A DNA stretch of 64,000 nt from assembly GCA_963727035.1 (NCBI GenBank), contig CAVSEY010000029.1:186001-250000 (forward strand). Reading direction: 5' to 3'. The position numbers and the translations under genes were made by a program. This stretch comes from Rhodoblastus sp963727035 (GTDB lineage Bacteria; Pseudomonadota; Alphaproteobacteria; Rhizobiales; Beijerinckiaceae). Shown here piece after piece: positions 61,042 through 64,000 of this stretch (the stretch's first letter is position 1; each line of letters begins with the position of its first letter). The notes under the pieces are model-generated. The model made no database searches. It was given only the letters and a program-made list of their open reading frames with translations, and was not told the DNA's origin.

Positions 61042-62097
61042 GATCGCAGCACCGTCACGGCTTCGGGCGGCCAGGACAGGGTCACGGCGTCGCCGATGTG
61101 GAAAGCGGGCGCCGCGTGAACGGCGTTGAACTGGGCGGCGCGCAGCAGGGCGCCGCCTTCCGCGCGCACGAAATAGACGGTGTGGTCGCCGTAATAGGAC
61201 AGGCCTTCGACCAGCCCGTTTTCCGCATTGCTGCGCGGCAGATGGCCGTTGCGCGCCGCGATGCCGATGTTCTCCGGCCGGATCGAGACCCAGAACGGCC
61301 CGGCGCCCGCGACCGGCGCGGCCGCGACGAGAAAGCCGGTCACGCCTTCGCCCAGAAGGCCCTCGCCGCTGGCCTCCGCGGCCAGCAGGTTGGTCGCGCC
61401 GACGAAGCCGGCGACGAAGCGATTTGCCGGCTGGGCATAGAGCGCGCGCGGCGTATCGACCTGTTCGATCCGGCCATGGTTCATCACCGCGACTCGCGAA
61501 GCCAGCGCCATCGCCTCGTCCTGGTCATGGGTGACGACGACGAAGGTGACGCCGGTCTTCTTCTGCACGTCGAGCAGATGCAGCTGGGTCGTCTCGCGCA
61601 ATTTGCGGTCGAGCGCGGACAGGGGCTCGTCGAGCAGCAGCACCTTCGGCCTTTTCACGATCGCCCGCGCCAGAGCCACGCGCTGTTTCTGGCCGCCGGA
61701 AAGCTGGTGCGGCTTGCGTTCCGCATAATCGCGCATGGCGACGAGGTCGAGCGCCTCATCGGCGCGCCGGCGCAGCTCGGCCCCGCGAAGGCCCTCCTGA
61801 CGCAGGCCGAATTCGACATTTTTCGCAACGCTCATATGGGGAAAGAGCGCATAGGACTGGAACATCATATTGACCGGGCGCCGGTGCGGCGGCGCGGCGG
61901 TCATGTCGGCGCCGTCGATCAGGATGCGCCCGTGGTCCGGCCGCTCGAAGCCGGCGATCATCCGCAGCAGCGTGGTCTTGCCCGAGCCCGAACCGCCGAG
62001 AATGGCGAAGAATTCGCTCTCGCGCGATCGCCAGATCGACGTCCGCGACGGCGACATCGTCGCCGAAACTCTTGGTGAGGCCCTCGACCCGGATCAT
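61038..62097 (-). CDS. potG: Polyamine-type ABC transporter ATPase (PotG/PotA-like), one frameshift
   Basis: About 352 residues. The N-terminus MIRVEGLTKSFGDDVAVADV from the ATG at 62097 is in one frame; from about 62027 the Walker A (FFAILGGSGSGKTTLLRMIA), signature (PHQLSGGQKQRVALARAIV), Walker B (VLLLDEPLSALDRKLR) and switch His are in another. Deleting one base gives DLAIAESEFFAILGG. The C-terminal TOBE domain (FWVSIRPENIGIAARNG) is complete. Overlaps potF and potH by 4 bp. Confidence 0.9.
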
Positions 62098-63195
62098 CAC
62101 AGGCCGGTCTTGATCTTGGTCCACAGCCGGGTGCGCAGCTTGTCGGTCTGGCGGCTCGGCACGGTCAGGACGAAAAAAGTCTTTCTCACCGCCGGCGGCG
62201 GATAGATCGTCGGGTCGTTGGCGATGTCCGGCTTGATGAAAGCCAGGGCGGCGGCGTTGCCGCTGCGCCCGCCGACCAGATTGGCGGTGTCGGCCATGAC
62301 TTCGGGGCGCATAATATAGTCGAGAAAAGCATGGGCCTCGGCGACATGGGGCGCGCCGGCGGGAATGGCGAGCGCGTCGAGATAAAGCAATGTGCCTTCC
62401 TTCGGGATGACATATTGGATGTGGAAGGGTTTTTTCGCTTCCTGCGCGCGCTTGGCGGCGATCTTGATATCGGTCGAATAGCCGAAGGCGACGCAGATGT
62501 CGCCATTGGCGAGATCATTGATATAGCCCGAGGATTCGAACTTGCGGATGAAGGGGCGGATGGAGCTCATCACCCCCGCCGCCCGCGCGAGGTCTTCCGG
62601 CTTTTCGGAATTGGGGTCGAGCTTGAGCCAGTTCAGGATCACCGGCAGCTCGTCGGTCGGGCTGTCGATCATCTCGACGCCGCAATCCTTGAAATGGCTA
62701 AGAATCTCCGGCTTGAAGATCAGGTCGTAGCTGTCGAGCGGGGCGTCGGGCATGATCGCCTTGACCTTCTCGACATTGACCGCGATGCCGTCGGTGGCGA
62801 CGATCCAGGGGACGGCATAGCGGTTGCCGGGATCGGATTTGGCCATAAGCTCCAGGATGTCCGGGTCGAGATTGCCCCAATTCTTCAGCAGCGCCTTGTT
62901 CAGAGGCTGGTAGAGGCCGTTTCTGGCGCCGCGCACCAGGAAAGGCGTAAAAGTGGGAACGGCGATGTCATAGCCCGAATTGCCGGCGGAAAGTTTCGCC
63001 TCCAGGGTCTCATTCTGGTCGTAGGTGTCGTAATTGACCTTGAGTTCCCGTCTCTTTCTCGAAGCCCGGAATGACATCGGGGCCGATATAATCGGTCCAG
63101 TTATAGACGTTGACGATTTTTGGCTGCGCCTGCGCGCCGCCAGCCAGTCCCAGCGCCAGAAAAACCGCGCCCGCCCATCGGCCCCATCGCATCAT
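62097..63195 (-). CDS. potF: Polyamine-type periplasmic binding protein (PotF-like), one frameshift
   Basis: About 365 residues. Signal peptide (WAGAVFLALGLAGGAQAQ) then KIVNVYNWTDYIGPDVIPGF, the PotF/PotD start. After EKETG the frame breaks near 63044; LKVNYDTYDQNETLEAKLSA continues in the next frame. One extra A accounts for it. DICVAFGYSTDIKIAAKRA and YVIPKEGTLLYLDALAIPAG are conserved ligand-domain blocks. The ligand is presumably putrescine or spermidine. The start codon is one of two adjacent ATGs at 63195/63192. Confidence 0.9.
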
Positions 63196-63291
63196 TTTCC
63201 GCAGTCCCCCGCGCTTCCGGCTGCGCCATGATCCACCGCCTCGCGCCGACAATCAATTGCCGGGGCGAAGCTCTCGTCGTCAAGGCGCGGG

Positions 63292-64000
63292 CTATGATTG
63301 CGGCGCCGGCGCGGCGAAAAGCTCTTCGATTTTCTGCGATTTTTCCGGCCGGCGCACCAAGGCGAGGCCGTCGCCGTCGTGAACCTGCGTGTCCGGATCG
63401 GGTTGCAGCAGAGTCCCGCCGTCCGTTCTTTCCAGCGCGACGACAAGAAAGGCGCCGGCGCCGAGGCGTTCGACGCCATCGATCGTCAGGCCGGCGCAGC
63501 GGCTTCCGGCTTCGACCGTCGCGACCTCAATGTCGAGCCCAAGCCCCTGGAGGTCGAAGGCGAGGCGGTCGAGATTGCCGCCGCGCGCCCTCGAGATCAG
63601 CCGCGCCACGTCCTGATGCAGCAAAAGCTCGGCGACGCGTTCGGCGCCGATCCGGGCGGGCAGGACGACGCGATTGGCCCCCGCCTGAAGCAATTTGCCC
63701 TCGGTCGTGGGCAATTCGCCGCGCGCTATGATCGTCAGTTCACGGTTGAGGCTGCGCGCGCTCAAGGTGATGAAGACATTGGCGGCGTCGTCGGGCAGCA
63801 CGGTCGCGAGCGCGCGGGCGCGGGTGATGCCCGCCTGCCGCATGATGTCCTCGTCCGTCGCGTTCCCCTGGATGAAGTTGAGGCCGGCCTTGCGCGCGGC
63901 GCCGATGCGCTCTTCGGCGTGGTCTATGACGACGAAGTCGGTCCGGCCCGCGCTGAGCTGGTGGCACAGCATCTGCCCGATCCGGCCAAAACCGCAGACC
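63292..64000 (-). CDS. TrkA-N/RCK potassium channel-type protein, partial
   Basis: The 3' part of a gene that runs off the window. The last bases give VCGFGRIGQMLCHQL, the NAD-binding GxGxxG start of a TrkA-N domain; then FVVIDHAEERIGAARKAGLN, FIQGNATDEDIMRQAGITRA and a TrkA-C domain ending near GDGLALVRRPEKSQ. In complete homologues one or more ion-channel helices precede this. Role: gating of K+ flux. Confidence 0.85.
   Translation of the reverse strand, partial: VCGFGRIGQMLCHQLSAGRTDFVVIDHAEERIGAARKAGLNFIQGNATDEDIMRQAGITRARALATVLPDDAANVFITLSARSLNRELTIIARGELPTTEGKLLQAGANRVVLPARIGAERVAELLLHQDVARLISRARGGNLDRLAFDLQGLGLDIEVATVEAGSRCAGLTIDGVERLGAGAFLVVALERTDGGTLLQPDPDTQVHDGDGLALVRRPEKSQKIEELFAAPAPQS

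Overview
The window is GC-rich chromosomal DNA that looks like an alphaproteobacterial methylotroph of the order Hyphomicrobiales (Rhizobiales), most likely Beijerinckiaceae/Methylocystaceae-like. This is inferred from a lanthanide-type methanol dehydrogenase module (xoxG-xoxJ-xoxF), a pqqABDE operon with a detached pqqC, a K+-independent H+-pyrophosphatase, and alphaproteobacterial gene orders (plsX-fabH-ihfA-merR-tRNA-Pro, ribH-nusB). No species can be named from sequence alone.

Layout. 1-20 kb is mostly housekeeping: a TacAT-type toxin-antitoxin pair, murI, an NADP-dependent reductase, rpsD, small envelope and stress proteins, ribH-nusB-thiL, hppA, an exported 2H-type phosphoesterase beside a decayed HAD gene, bamE, a bc1-complex chaperone, a DUF177 protein, plsX-fabH-ihfA-merR, tRNA-Pro(GGG) and rpsU beside a decayed cold-shock gene. 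20.9-31.5 kb is a two-sided cluster of transglutaminase-like proteases, circularly permuted ATP-grasp proteins and alpha-E proteins, predicted elsewhere to make or attach peptides. 31.5-37.1 kb carries an SDR, a large GH63/MGH1-like glycosidase and a GMC oxidoreductase. 37.9-49.3 kb is the methanol-oxidation block: a YihY/BrkB protein, pqqC, a NrtA/SsuA-type ABC transporter, a LuxR-type response regulator, then xoxF, xoxJ, xoxG, pqqE, pqqD, pqqB and pqqA, nearly all on the minus strand. 49.9-64 kb holds an aldehyde dehydrogenase with its DUF779 partner, YefM-YoeB, a beta-oxidation set (acyl-CoA dehydrogenase, FadB-like, FadA, MerR regulator), a small c-type cytochrome, a polyamine ABC transporter (potFGHI-like) and the start of a TrkA-N/RCK protein.

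How the genes fit together: PqqABCDE make the PQQ cofactor of XoxF. XoxF oxidises methanol in the periplasm and passes electrons to XoxG, with XoxJ as an accessory binding protein. The aldehyde dehydrogenase may handle aldehydes from broader alcohol oxidation. The response regulator between xoxF and the ABC transporter is a good candidate regulator of the block.

A striking property of the sequence is that about eleven conserved genes are each broken by one frameshift, and every one has the sense of a single extra base. That uniform bias points to insertion-type sequencing or assembly errors rather than biological decay. I therefore annotate these as single genes with a probable artefactual frameshift. 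One HAD-phosphatase remnant has the opposite sense and is truncated, so it looks like a real pseudogene.
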